A DNA stretch of 64,000 nt from the NCBI GenBank assembly GCA_024233085.1, contig JACKQC010000005.1:124001-188000 (forward strand). Direction: 5' to 3'. A program made the translations under genes and the position numbers. The DNA comes from Akkermansiaceae bacterium (GTDB lineage: Bacteria > Verrucomicrobiota > Verrucomicrobiia > Verrucomicrobiales > DEV007). The notes beneath the pieces are model-generated. The model was not told the DNA's origin, did not search any database, and saw only the letters and a list, made by a program, of their open reading frames with translations. Numbering within the stretch: the stretch's first letter is position 1; each line of letters begins with the position of its first letter. Of the stretch, positions 1-8,149 are shown piece by piece.

Positions 1-170
1 CGCGAACGGTAGATGAGATCGCGGGGCGGATAGCCGCAGATGGCCAGCTCCGGCGTCAGAACCAGGTCGGCGCCCGCGTCCACACATTCTCGGTAGGAGC
101 GCAGGATTTTCTCCGCGTTTCCGGCGAAATCGCCAATGGTGGGATTGATCTGGCAGAGGCCGATTTTCAT
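1..170 (-). CDS. nadE: NAD+ synthase (glutamine-hydrolysing), N-terminal fragment
   Basis: Only the first 56 codons are inside the window; the gene runs off the left edge. The protein starts [20 protein letters not shown] and contains [13 protein letters not shown], the nitrilase-fold amidase start of glutamine-dependent NAD+ synthetase, in which the Glu of PEL is expected to be one of the catalytic residues. Family role: the amidase domain frees ammonia from glutamine, and the absent C-terminal domain uses it to convert deamido-NAD+ to NAD+ in the cytoplasm. A second NAD-pathway gene, nadD, lies at 49.6-50.2 kb but is not adjacent. The synthetase half cannot be checked here, so another nitrilase-family amidase is a weaker alternative. 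Confidence 0.85.
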   Translation of the reverse strand, partial: MKIGLCQINPTIGDFAGNAEKILRSYRECVDAGADLVLTPELAICGYPPRDLIYRS

Positions 171-196
171 GAGGCGGGAGAAGGAACCATGGATTG

Positions 197-279
197 CGCG
201 GATTTCACGGATTCAGTCGGCATTGGCCTCGGCGCTTCGAACTCAAAGGTCCCCTCCGAGTCATCCGTGAAAATCCGCG
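197..279. repeat. Imperfect inverted repeat between nadE and rsmB
   Basis: The arm CGCGGATTTCACGGAT (197-212) is matched by its reverse complement at 263-279 with one extra A, giving a stem of about 16 bp, with weaker pairing inward (AGTCGG against CCGAGT). It begins a few bases beyond the rsmB stop codon and lies upstream of nadE. A half-copy (CACGGATTTCACG) occurs near 53005. It looks like an intergenic palindromic repeat and could also act as an RNA hairpin between the two minus-strand genes. Confidence 0.6.
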
Positions 280-284
280 GCGGT

Positions 285-1541
285 TCACCCCTTCATTTTC
301 AACCGCGCGGCAAAGGCGCCGTCGAAACCGTCGCGCCAGGGGAGGGATTCAACCGTTTCCTCGAGCGCGAACAGGCCTGGATGGCGTTCCATCAGCAGCT
401 CGACCACGGCGAGGTTTTCGTCGGGTTCCAGCGAGCAGGTGCTGTAAACCAGGCGCCCGCCCGGCTTCAGCAGCGGCACACAGGCGTCGGCGATGGTCAG
501 TTGCCGCCGTTGCAGGTGGGAAAACTCGTCCGACCGCAGGCGCCAGCGCACATCGATCCGTCTCCGGATGACGCCCGTGTTGGAACAGGGAACGTCGACG
601 AGGATGGCGTCGAATTTCGGGAGGCTCGCGAGAAAGTTTTTCTTCGGTCGCAGCCAGTCGACCACGATCGATTCGGTGTTTTCGACGCCGAGGCGCCGGA
701 GGTTTTCGCGCAAGAGACCGAGCCTGTCGGGCGAGCTGTCGGCCGCGACGATGCGGCCGCCGTTTTTCATCCGGTCCGCCATCAGGGCCGTCTTGCCGCC
801 GGGGGCGGCGCAGGCGTCGAGCACGCGCTCGCCGCGCTTGGGATGGAGCAGATTGCAGGCCAGAACCGTGCTCGGATCCTGGATGTAAACGAGTCCCTCG
901 TCGATCCAGGCGGCGGGAGGCGCGCCCTCGGCGAGGCGGAAAAATCCGGCCTTGCCCGGCACGCGGGCCGCCTCGGAGGCGGTCTGGAGCGCTTCTTCCG
1001 CGCCTTCCCGGAGCCGGTTGGTTCGGGCGAAAACGGCCGGCGGCTCGTTGTTCCAACGGCACAGTTTTTCGGTCGCTTCGGGGCCGAACTGGCGTTCCCA
1101 GCGCTCGATCAGGAAATCCGGGTGCGAAAACCTCACGGCGGGCGGCCAGGTGTCGGCGAGCGCCGCGAGTTCCTCCCGCCGCCGCTGGGCGTTGCGCAGG
1201 ATGCCGTTGACCACACCTCGCAGCCCGCGGGCGAGGGCCACCGTCTCGTTCACGGCGGCGTGTTCGGCGATGCCGGTGTGGAAAAGCTGGAACAGCCCGA
1301 GCCGCAGCACGCAGCGCAGTTCGGGGTTCAGGTGGCCGCGCCGCAGGTCGTCGATCAGGGCGTCGAGTCGGGTGAGATGCCGCAGCACCCCGTAGAAAAG
1401 ACTCTGCGCCAGAGCGTGCTCGGGGCCCTGGAGACGGTTTTTCCGCGACAGATCGGCCAGGATCTCGTCGGCGTGGCGGGAGCCGTTTTCCCACGAGCGG
1501 AGCGCGGAGAGGGCAGTCTGGCGGGCGTTTGGTCTGGACAT
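285..1541 (-). CDS. rsmB: 16S rRNA (cytosine-967-C5)-methyltransferase RsmB
   Basis: 418 residues, close to the usual 420-430. Residues 1-130 form the NusB-like RNA-binding domain. The Rossmann methyltransferase follows, with SAM motif I LDACAAPGGK (241-250), motif IV DVPCSNTG (Cys319) and motif VI YSTCSLEPDEN (Cys369, the expected nucleophile). Family role: S-adenosylmethionine-dependent m5C methylation of small-subunit rRNA. The ATG at 1541 begins MSRPNARQTALSAL, the normal N-terminus of the family. nadE lies 114 bp downstream on the same strand, separated by an inverted repeat. Sun/RsmB is distinguished from RsmF-type enzymes by the N-terminal NusB domain. Confidence 0.95.
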   Translation of the reverse strand: MSRPNARQTALSALRSWENGSRHADEILADLSRKNRLQGPEHALAQSLFYGVLRHLTRLDALIDDLRRGHLNPELRCVLRLGLFQLFHTGIAEHAAVNETVALARGLRGVVNGILRNAQRRREELAALADTWPPAVRFSHPDFLIERWERQFGPEATEKLCRWNNEPPAVFARTNRLREGAEEALQTASEAARVPGKAGFFRLAEGAPPAAWIDEGLVYIQDPSTVLACNLLHPKRGERVLDACAAPGGKTALMADRMKNGGRIVAADSSPDRLGLLRENLRRLGVENTESIVVDWLRPKKNFLASLPKFDAILVDVPCSNTGVIRRRIDVRWRLRSDEFSHLQRRQLTIADACVPLLKPGGRLVYSTCSLEPDENLAVVELLMERHPGLFALEETVESLPWRDGFDGAFAARLKMKG

Positions 1542-1581
1542 CGAGCGGTCTGGCGAAGACGGGGAGGCGCACCTCAGTCCA

Positions 1582-1806
1582 TCAGGAGGCGGCCGTCTTT
1601 TCGGAAGCGGAGGATGCGATGCCCGTCATCGTGAGAAGCGGAAGCACGAAAAAGCGTTCCTCGTCGTCGTAAACCGTCGCGTAGGTGCCTTTGGGGGACA
1701 GTGAAAGGTAGTCACGATGCGGGACGGAGTATTCCTTGCCGTCCGCCATCCGAAGTGTGAACGGAACACCGCTGTCGATCACCGCCTGAACCTGATTTCT
1801 GTCCAT
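1582..1806 (-). CDS. Small conserved-type hypothetical protein
   Basis: 74 residues from the ATG at 1806; a TTG start at 1839 would add 11 residues. The shape (MDRNQVQAVIDSGVPFTLRM, then a K-E-Y-x-V-P-H turn, then a beta-rich end) is like small proteins common in Planctomycetes and Verrucomicrobia that begin with a short helix followed by an antiparallel sheet. No catalytic motif, signal peptide or membrane segment is visible, and no function can be given. It lies 40 bp upstream of rsmB on the same strand, so it may share a transcript. Confidence 0.65.
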   Translation of the reverse strand: MDRNQVQAVIDSGVPFTLRMADGKEYSVPHRDYLSLSPKGTYATVYDDEERFFVLPLLTMTGIASSASEKTAAS

Positions 1807-1852
1807 TTCCCAAAGTAGATCGCGCCGAGGGGGTTTCAAGCCCGTTTCCCGA

Positions 1853-1890
1853 CTTGATAGGGTTAGGTCGAGGAGTCAACCCTGTTTGGT
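1853..1890. repeat. Dispersed palindromic element, copy 1 (inverted pair)
   Basis: A diverged inverted pair of the unit with core AACAGGGTTGRGTC: GATAGGGTTAGGTC at 1856-1869 and, inverted, GAGTCAACCCTGTTTGG at 1873-1889. It lies between the small hypothetical gene and the lipoprotein gene. It is the most degenerate of the nine copies. Confidence 0.75.
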
Positions 1891-1904
1891 GCGTCCCGCC
1901 CGCC

Positions 1905-2570
1905 TCACTCCGGCGCCTTTCCCTTTTCCTTTCCCTTGCCTTGCTCGCGGGCTTTGGCCTTCATTTTTTCCTCGAATTCCTTGGCGAGCTTTTCGTCGAC
2001 CCGGAGGCGGTTGACGACGTCGCGCGTCTCGAAATCGAGGATCACCTGGGGCACGAGCTGCTGGAAGGCCGACACGACGCGCGGGGAGGGGACGTCGCCC
2101 TCGAGGGTGGTGACGCCTTTTTCGTAGCGGAAGTGGCCGTTCTTCACGTTGGCGAAAAAGGGCAGCAGCACGTCGAGCACCCGGTTTCCCCAAGCCACGG
2201 GCTGGACGTGGGGGCCGGCGTCGAGTTCCTGGACGACTTCGATATCGGGAAAGGCGCCGGCGAGGCCCTCGTAGATGTCGCTGGCCTGGTAAACACTGCC
2301 GAGCTTCCCGGAGACGACGATCTTGTTTCCCACTTGCTTGAGGTCGAGCACCATGGGAACGCTCTGGGGAGGGATGGGCTCCGGCTCGGGCGCGGCGGGT
2401 TTGGGTTCGGGTTTCGGTTCGGCCGGCGCGGGGGCCGGCTCGGGTTTCGGTGTCGCGTTTTCCGCCATCGGCGGGGCGGGATCGGTCGGCCCGCCGGCGT
2501 CGATGGGCGCCTCGCAGGAGACGAGGGCCAGGACGGCGACGGCGGTCGCGAAAGACAGGGCGGTTTTCAT
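1905..2570 (-). CDS. Secreted lipoprotein with two BON-like modules
   Basis: 221 residues from the ATG at 2570; the upstream in-frame extension is arginine-rich and unlikely to be translated. The N-terminus MKTALSFATAVAVLALVSC is a signal peptide ending in a lipobox, so the mature protein should be lipid-anchored through Cys19. A Pro/Glu/Lys-rich linker (about residues 25-65) follows. The folded part has two alternating beta-alpha units (near MVLDLKQVGNKIVVSGKLGS and FRYEKGVTTLEGDVPS), which resemble BON/OmpA-N modules. The end is a charged coil. It probably sits in the periplasm as an envelope-binding protein. The domain call is by eye only. Confidence 0.7.
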   Translation of the reverse strand: MKTALSFATAVAVLALVSCEAPIDAGGPTDPAPPMAENATPKPEPAPAPAEPKPEPKPAAPEPEPIPPQSVPMVLDLKQVGNKIVVSGKLGSVYQASDIYEGLAGAFPDIEVVQELDAGPHVQPVAWGNRVLDVLLPFFANVKNGHFRYEKGVTTLEGDVPSPRVVSAFQQLVPQVILDFETRDVVNRLRVDEKLAKEFEEKMKAKAREQGKGKEKGKAPE

Positions 2571-2935
2571 CGGGCTGAAGGAGGGAGGACGCCGCGCGCG
2601 GCGGACAGGCCGCTTGCGCGGTTGGCGGAAATCTTGCGCCGGGAGCGTTTTTTTCAATCGCGGATCGCGGTTGGCGGCAAGAGGTCGCCTTCGGTCCCGG
2701 TTCGTCCGTATTGGGAGGGAGGGAGGAACTGGAGCGAACCGGGAACCGAAGGCTTCAGGCGTTGCTCTTGGGAGGGAAAACAAGCGCCCGAACCGGCGGG
2801 ACGTTGCCCGCGCCGGTCATGAGTTGTTGTTGGACCTCGCCGGGATGTGACGAATCCGGGCGAAAAAGGTGGGAAAAGGCCTCCATTCGCCGTAAAAGGA
2901 AACTGTCACAATCCGTGTCCGGGGAACAAGAAAAG
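2571..2935. other. 365-bp divergent intergenic region
   Basis: This separates the lipoprotein gene (minus) from the ECF sigma gene (plus) and must hold both promoters. I see no believable small gene, RNA or strong hairpin. Tracts such as CCGTAAAAGGAAACTGTCAC near 2890-2910 are candidate promoter sequence for the sigma gene, but no consensus can be assigned. Confidence 0.5.
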
Positions 2936-3508
2936 ATGCGGCGACAGCACAGAACGATGACGGGCCCGACTGCCGAAACCTATATCGAATACGTCCGCGA
3001 ACATCACGCGGGATTGCGGGGTTTCGTCCGTTCGCTCGGGGTCGATCCGATGTGGGTGGACGACGTGGCGCAGGAGGCCTTCATCATCGCCTACGACCGG
3101 CTCGACGAATTCGACACGACGCGCGATTTCGGCGCCTGGGTGCGGGGCATCGCCCGAAATCTGGTCATCAACGAACGCCGCAAAGATGCCCGGCGGAAAC
3201 GCATTCTCTCTGAAAATCTCACCGACATCCTCGTGATGACCAGTTCGGTGCCGGAGGAAGAGGAACAGGAACTTGGCGACCGGGGGCAGGCGCGGTTGCA
3301 GGCGCTGAGGCAATGCCTCGCGGAGATGCCGGAAAAGAGCCGCGAATTAATCAAGGCGCGCTACGAGGACGACGCCTCCGCGCCCGACATCGCGGAACGG
3401 TTGAAGATGAATTCCGCCGCCGTGCGCAAGGCGCTGGAGCGGGTGAGGACGAGCCTGCGCAAGTGCATGGAGGAACGCATGCGCCTTTCCGGCGTTCCCA
3501 ATGTCTGA
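2936..3508 (+). CDS. ECF-family RNA polymerase sigma factor
   Basis: 190 residues from the ATG at 2936; an ATG at 2957 (MTGPTAETYIEYV) is the other plausible start. Region 2 is seen as VDDVAQEAFIIAYDRLDEFD followed by the promoter-melting segment WVRGIARNLVINERRKDARR. Region 4 is LPEKSRELIKARYEDDASA followed by a helix-turn-helix (DIAERLKMNSAAVRKALERV). Family role: directs RNA polymerase to a small stress or envelope regulon. The next gene, 45 bp downstream, encodes a FecR-like membrane protein, the usual partner that restrains such sigma factors. The sequence matches the PVC-type ECF groups better than the FecI iron-uptake type. Confidence 0.92.
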   Translation: MRRQHRTMTGPTAETYIEYVREHHAGLRGFVRSLGVDPMWVDDVAQEAFIIAYDRLDEFDTTRDFGAWVRGIARNLVINERRKDARRKRILSENLTDILVMTSSVPEEEEQELGDRGQARLQALRQCLAEMPEKSRELIKARYEDDASAPDIAERLKMNSAAVRKALERVRTSLRKCMEERMRLSGVPNV

Positions 3509-3553
3509 GATGGTTTTTTCCCTTTTTCACGGTAAATTTCTCCCCCTTTCGAG

Positions 3554-5197
3554 ATGAACACTGAATCCCAGTTTCGCGAGTTGCTGTCAAAGCTCCTCGA
3601 CGACCGATGCGACGCCGCCGAGCTGGAGTCGCTCGCGTCCTTGTGCGCGACGGACCCGACCCTGGCCGCGCGTTTGCGGGAGGAGCTGGCGTTTTCCGAG
3701 ATGCTGCGCGCCGCGACGCGGGAACTTGGGGGACCGGGCGACGCGGAGCGCTTCGCGGCGTCCTTCCGGCGTCGTCTGGCGGGGGAGGCGGTCGAGTTCG
3801 AGACCGCGCTGACCGACTGGATCGAGGGCGAGGCCGGCGCGGAGGCGGAGGTGATCCGGCGCTGCTGGGCCGACCCCTCGAGAGTGCGCGGCGTGCGCGA
3901 GGCGCTGGTGTTCGAGGATTTGCTGCAACAGGCGGTCGCGCCGAGCCGGAGCGAGGACGCTTTTGTCGAGAGCCTGGTGACCCGGATGTGGGCCGAACAG
4001 GAAAACGACCGGTTCGTCGCCGAGACCCGGTCGAAAATCGTCGAATTGCATCCCGAAGACTCGGGCCGGCTCTCCGGCGGCCGTTCGAAAATCCTGCGCT
4101 TTGCGGGAGGCCTCGCGGCGGCGGCGGCGGTGATCCTCGGGGCTTTTGTGGCGTACTCGACTTTCCCGAAAAATGGTGGCGACACCATCGCCGAGGTCAG
4201 TCGGGCGAAAGGCGAGATCGTGTGGCGGGAAGGCGCGTCGCCGACGAACGGGGGCGCTTTCGCGCTGGGGCGCTACGTGTTGGAGTCGGGCTCGGTGGTG
4301 CTGAAATTTCGCTCCGGCGCGGAGATGACATTGGAGGCGCCGGCCGACATCGAGATTCGCGGCGATCGGGACACTTTTGTCCATTCCGGTGTCGCGATGG
4401 TGGACCGGACGAGCCAGCTCGCGGGCGCGGAGTCGGAGAAATTCCACATTCACTCGAGGGGCGGGCTCGAGTTGCAGAATTCGGACGACGTGATCGGTGT
4501 CGATGCCCGCGAAATGGCGGCGGTCGAAGCGGTGGTCTTTAACGGCGGCGCCGAGATCTGCGTGCCGAATCTGGGTTCCTGCCGAAACATCTACGAATAC
4601 GAAGCCGTCCGAGCCGACCTGAAGCGCGAGAAGCTTTACGATATTCCGTACAACCCGAGCGTTTTCGCGGATTCGTGGGAATTGCTGTCCGGCGTCGAGG
4701 CCAACACCGGCGCGGTGCGCGTGGAGATGCCCGGTTTCGCCTCGACTCTGGGCGGCGGGACGGGGCGCGAAGTTCGCCTGATCGTGGAGAGCGGGCGATT
4801 CACCGCCGGCGAGGGCGCGGTGGTGGACGCGATCGAGCCCGGGCAGTTCGCCGCCATCGGGGGGCACGAAAGCCGGCCGCTTTCCGAGAAAGGCGAGCTG
4901 AGGAGTTATCTTCTGCGATTGACCCCGGCCGTCGGTGATGATGGCGCCGGCTCGGGAAGCGAGGCGGGTCCGATGGAGGCGTCGGTCACTTTTTCCCATC
5001 CCATCGTCGGCGTGATTTGCGGACCGGCGGAGGGCGGAAACGGCGCGGGTTCCGGATCGATCGCGGTGCAGGCCTCCGCCGGCGCATCGGGCGACGAAAT
5101 CCTGATTTCTTCGGACAGCCGGACGGTGAATCTGCGTCTCCGCGGCGGCGCCGGCGAGCGGGTGGATCAGGTCCGTGTGCTGGTGGCGCTGCGCTGA
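3554..5197 (+). CDS. FecR-like membrane protein, probable anti-sigma partner
   Basis: 547 residues. Residues 1-160 are a helical cytoplasmic region containing two similar blocks (around ELESLASLCATDPTLAARL and LTDWIEGEAGAEAEVIRR). A single transmembrane segment lies at about 182-203 (LRFAGGLAAAAAVILGAFVA). The periplasmic part begins with a FecR-type beta domain (about 213-330) and ends in a beta-rich region to residue 547 with Gly/Ser-rich loops. By analogy with FecR and PVC sigma-FecR pairs, the N-terminal part would bind the ECF sigma factor encoded just upstream and the outer part would sense an envelope signal. No TonB receptor lies nearby, so iron signalling is not indicated. Confidence 0.85.
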   Translation: MNTESQFRELLSKLLDDRCDAAELESLASLCATDPTLAARLREELAFSEMLRAATRELGGPGDAERFAASFRRRLAGEAVEFETALTDWIEGEAGAEAEVIRRCWADPSRVRGVREALVFEDLLQQAVAPSRSEDAFVESLVTRMWAEQENDRFVAETRSKIVELHPEDSGRLSGGRSKILRFAGGLAAAAAVILGAFVAYSTFPKNGGDTIAEVSRAKGEIVWREGASPTNGGAFALGRYVLESGSVVLKFRSGAEMTLEAPADIEIRGDRDTFVHSGVAMVDRTSQLAGAESEKFHIHSRGGLELQNSDDVIGVDAREMAAVEAVVFNGGAEICVPNLGSCRNIYEYEAVRADLKREKLYDIPYNPSVFADSWELLSGVEANTGAVRVEMPGFASTLGGGTGREVRLIVESGRFTAGEGAVVDAIEPGQFAAIGGHESRPLSEKGELRSYLLRLTPAVGDDGAGSGSEAGPMEASVTFSHPIVGVICGPAEGGNGAGSGSIAVQASAGASGDEILISSDSRTVNLRLRGGAGERVDQVRVLVALR

Positions 5198-5215
5198 CGT
5201 TTTTGGGACGGCCAG

Positions 5216-7996
5216 TCAGCCTTCGGCGGTGGCGCCGGCGAGAAAGGCCTCGCAGGCCGCGCGGCGTTCCACCCACGCCGAATAGGGCAGCGGATAGACC
5301 TTGACCCCGGCCCGGCGGAAAACGAGCAGTTGATCGAGCGGAAACGCGTCGGCGAAATCGCCGGGATACCCGACCAGGTCGATGCCGCGCGTCTCGGTTC
5401 CCAGGCGATAGACCAGGTCCATCGAGGTCCCCGCGACCGGGTAGTCGAGCCGGACGTCGAAACCACGGCTTTTCAGGAACTCCGCCACTTCGCGCGCGAA
5501 GCGGTCGTGTTCGTCGAGGGAAGGCTCGCCGGCGGGGGAACGGAAGGGCGCCGACCCTGTCCCGGCCTCGGTGGCGGCGGCGACGTGGCCCAGGTATTCC
5601 GCAACCAGCGAACGGGCGGGCAACCGGGCCGGATCGAAGGACCGGTACACCACCATTCGATGCCGGGCGCGGGTGATGGAGACATTGAAGACGTCGGGAC
5701 GCTCGAGAAAACGGAACGCCGAGGCGGGCGAATCGTCGTCCAGCACCAGCGACAGAAAAACGATGTCACGTTCCTCGCCCTGAAAGGTGTGGGCGGTGCC
5801 GACCAACAACTGGTGGCGGTCGATCAGACGGGCGGCGTGAGGACTGTCGGACACTTGACGAATCAGGTGATCGACCTGGTCGCGGAAGGGCGAGAGAATG
5901 CCGATGCTGTGCGCGATGCCGGAGGGCAGCTCCGACTCCGCCCCCGTGAGTTCGGCGATGGCGGCCAGAATGGCGCGGGCCTCGTCCGGGTTGTGCCCCC
6001 GTTTTTCCCGTCGGCCCGCCACGGACACTTCGGACAAAGCCGGCGGCGAGTCGGGTGGATGGGGGCGATGGCCGGTCATGATGGTGAGCTGACTGGAGTA
6101 GAATCTCCGGTTGCTGAAGTCGATGATGACCGGCTCGCTGCGGAAGTGCTCGTTGAGGAAGGCGACCTGCTCCTGCCGCTGGATCTGTTCCGAAGCCAGG
6201 TCGAGCAGGCTCAGGTCGCGGAAGTTGAAGAGCGATCGTTGAAGCTCGTCGAGCTCGAACTGGCCGGCGATCGCGCGCTGGCGGGCGTGGGAGAGAAAGG
6301 AGAGATGCCGCAACTGCTTCGGGTCGCCGGCGATGACAGCCCGGCGCGCGCGCTGCAGGATCGGCAGCGCCGACGCCATGTCGCACTGGGTCGCTTCGTC
6401 GATAATGGCGAGATCGAAGGGACATTCTCCCATCGGCAACACGCGATGAACGTCCGAGGTGTTCACCAGCCAGACCGGCAGCGCCTTGAGAACGCGGCCG
6501 AGACCGGCCTTGCGAAAAAACTCCGCCTGGGCCGTTCCGGTGCGGGAGCGCAGGGCCCGGGAGAGATCGAGAAAGCGCTGCCGATTTTTCTGGAGTTCGC
6601 CCGCGAGGATGAGGCGCCGGGCTCCGGCGATGAAGTCAACGGTCAGGCGGATACCCTCGTCGGTCAGTTCCTCCAGCCGTTCCGCCAATTCCCAAGCGGG
6701 CGGGGTTTTTCGCAGTCGTTTAAGAAGGCGTTTCCGGCGCCAGCGCCGAAACAGCGATGGGGCGGGGTCGCTGAGGAGGCTTCCCCAGCCGATTTCGCGA
6801 TCCAGGCGTTGCCCCAGCGCCTCGCGCAGGACCTCCGTTTCGCGATCCAGTCGCCGCAGGGCCTTTCGCTGGCGATCGAGCGCGGGGGCGGGGGGCACCT
6901 CGTGGGTGTGCACGCCGTTGAGCAGATCCTCGATAAACTGTCGCAGATCGCGAAGGTATTGCCGCCGGCCGCCCCGGGTCACAACGCCCCGGAGTCCGAT
7001 GGCGCTCTCGATTTTGTCGCCCACGACATCGACGGCATGATCCGTCTTGGACGCGATGAGGACGGAACCGCCCCGGCTGAGGGTCTCGATGGCGAGGGCG
7101 GCGATGGTGAAAGATTTGCCGGTGCCGGGCGGGCCGATCATCAGGGTCAGAGCGTGCCTTGCCGCCGAATCCAGAAGCGCGGCCTGGGATTTGCTGAGCA
7201 CCGCGGGCACGCGGCCCTCCAAACCCGACACGACGGAGGGCACGGAGCCTCCCAGGAGCGCCCGGACCGGCGGAGAAAGCGCGGCGGCGCACTGGGCCAT
7301 TGTTTCCAGTTCGTTGAGAACTCCCCGCATTTCAGGCGATTTCTTGATCAGGGCCAGGCCGGCCGCCGGAAGCAACACGATGCCGGCCTGGTGATTCTTC
7401 CGAACCGCGTCGTAGCGGGACCGTAGTTCGCCTTCGCCGAGCAGTTCCGGGTAGAGATCGAACGCGCTCGTGTCCGCCTCCGGCAGGGCCTGGAGGAGGC
7501 GCCGGCGCGCTTCAAGCGCCCCGCTTTCGGTGACCGCTCCCGATCCCAGCCAGATTTCGAGCGCCTCGGCGACCTCACCCAGTCCGAGAGCGTCGAGCAC
7601 GGCAAAATTGATCTGCCTGCGATTCGGGTCGAAGCGCATCGCCCCGCCGTGCGCCATCTCCGCGACGCTCAAAGTCACCGGAAAATAAAAAAGCGGGGCG
7701 CAGACCGCCTCGGGTTTGCCGTCGAGCCGCTCGGCCCAGCCGAGCACGAAAACGGAGGCGTAAACGAGATCGCGCTCTTTTTCGTGGAGCGAGGCCTGGC
7801 TGGCGAGCTTTTCGGCCTCGGCATGCCGCAGATAGTGTTCGTCCTCGCCTTCCGGATCGATCGCCAGCGGGTCGGGTCCTTCCAGCAGAAGCCGATGGGA
7901 GACGGCCGAGCCGTAGAGATTCCAGAATCCGCCTCGGGCGCCATTTTCCAGATATGACTGGCGGAGATACTGGAGGACCTGCTTTTCGCTCGCCAT
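5216..7996 (-). CDS. Large SF1 (DNA2/NAM7-like) helicase with C-terminal nuclease-like domain
   Basis: 926 residues. Helicase motifs are complete: Walker A GPPGTGKS (288-295), Walker B IIDEATQCD (531-539, DEAT), GDPKQL (557-562), motif V VGTAHTFQGEERDIVFLS (732-749) and motif VI NVSITRARHRM (771-781). Residues 1-260 form a long N-terminal domain without a recognised motif, and 360-500 are a charged helical insertion. Residues 828-920 resemble the MTES_1575/Vsr-like endonuclease fold (EVAEFLKSRGFDVRL, then Asp860 and Asp873), but the usual Lys is not clear. Expected role: ATP-driven unwinding or remodelling of nucleic acid, possibly in repair or defence. It is convergent with the FecR gene and divergent from moxR; no partner gene is visible. 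Confidence 0.88.
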   Translation of the reverse strand: MASEKQVLQYLRQSYLENGARGGFWNLYGSAVSHRLLLEGPDPLAIDPEGEDEHYLRHAEAEKLASQASLHEKERDLVYASVFVLGWAERLDGKPEAVCAPLFYFPVTLSVAEMAHGGAMRFDPNRRQINFAVLDALGLGEVAEALEIWLGSGAVTESGALEARRRLLQALPEADTSAFDLYPELLGEGELRSRYDAVRKNHQAGIVLLPAAGLALIKKSPEMRGVLNELETMAQCAAALSPPVRALLGGSVPSVVSGLEGRVPAVLSKSQAALLDSAARHALTLMIGPPGTGKSFTIAALAIETLSRGGSVLIASKTDHAVDVVGDKIESAIGLRGVVTRGGRRQYLRDLRQFIEDLLNGVHTHEVPPAPALDRQRKALRRLDRETEVLREALGQRLDREIGWGSLLSDPAPSLFRRWRRKRLLKRLRKTPPAWELAERLEELTDEGIRLTVDFIAGARRLILAGELQKNRQRFLDLSRALRSRTGTAQAEFFRKAGLGRVLKALPVWLVNTSDVHRVLPMGECPFDLAIIDEATQCDMASALPILQRARRAVIAGDPKQLRHLSFLSHARQRAIAGQFELDELQRSLFNFRDLSLLDLASEQIQRQEQVAFLNEHFRSEPVIIDFSNRRFYSSQLTIMTGHRPHPPDSPPALSEVSVAGRREKRGHNPDEARAILAAIAELTGAESELPSGIAHSIGILSPFRDQVDHLIRQVSDSPHAARLIDRHQLLVGTAHTFQGEERDIVFLSLVLDDDSPASAFRFLERPDVFNVSITRARHRMVVYRSFDPARLPARSLVAEYLGHVAAATEAGTGSAPFRSPAGEPSLDEHDRFAREVAEFLKSRGFDVRLDYPVAGTSMDLVYRLGTETRGIDLVGYPGDFADAFPLDQLLVFRRAGVKVYPLPYSAWVERRAACEAFLAGATAEG

Positions 7997-8149
7997 GTGG
8001 CAACATCCATGGCACGCGCCGGGAAAAAGGAAAAACGAAACCTTCGGGTGGCGGGGCCGATCCCTCGGCGTTCGCCCGGTTGATCGAGGCCGGAAGGGGC
8101 TTGAACTGCGCCGATTCTACGCCATCCTTTGCCCTTCCAGTTCCCTGAC

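Noticed and set aside
8129..8149. An upstream TTG start for the MoxR gene
   Set aside because: The ATG at 8150 gives the normal family N-terminus. The seven added residues are not supported by a ribosome-binding site.
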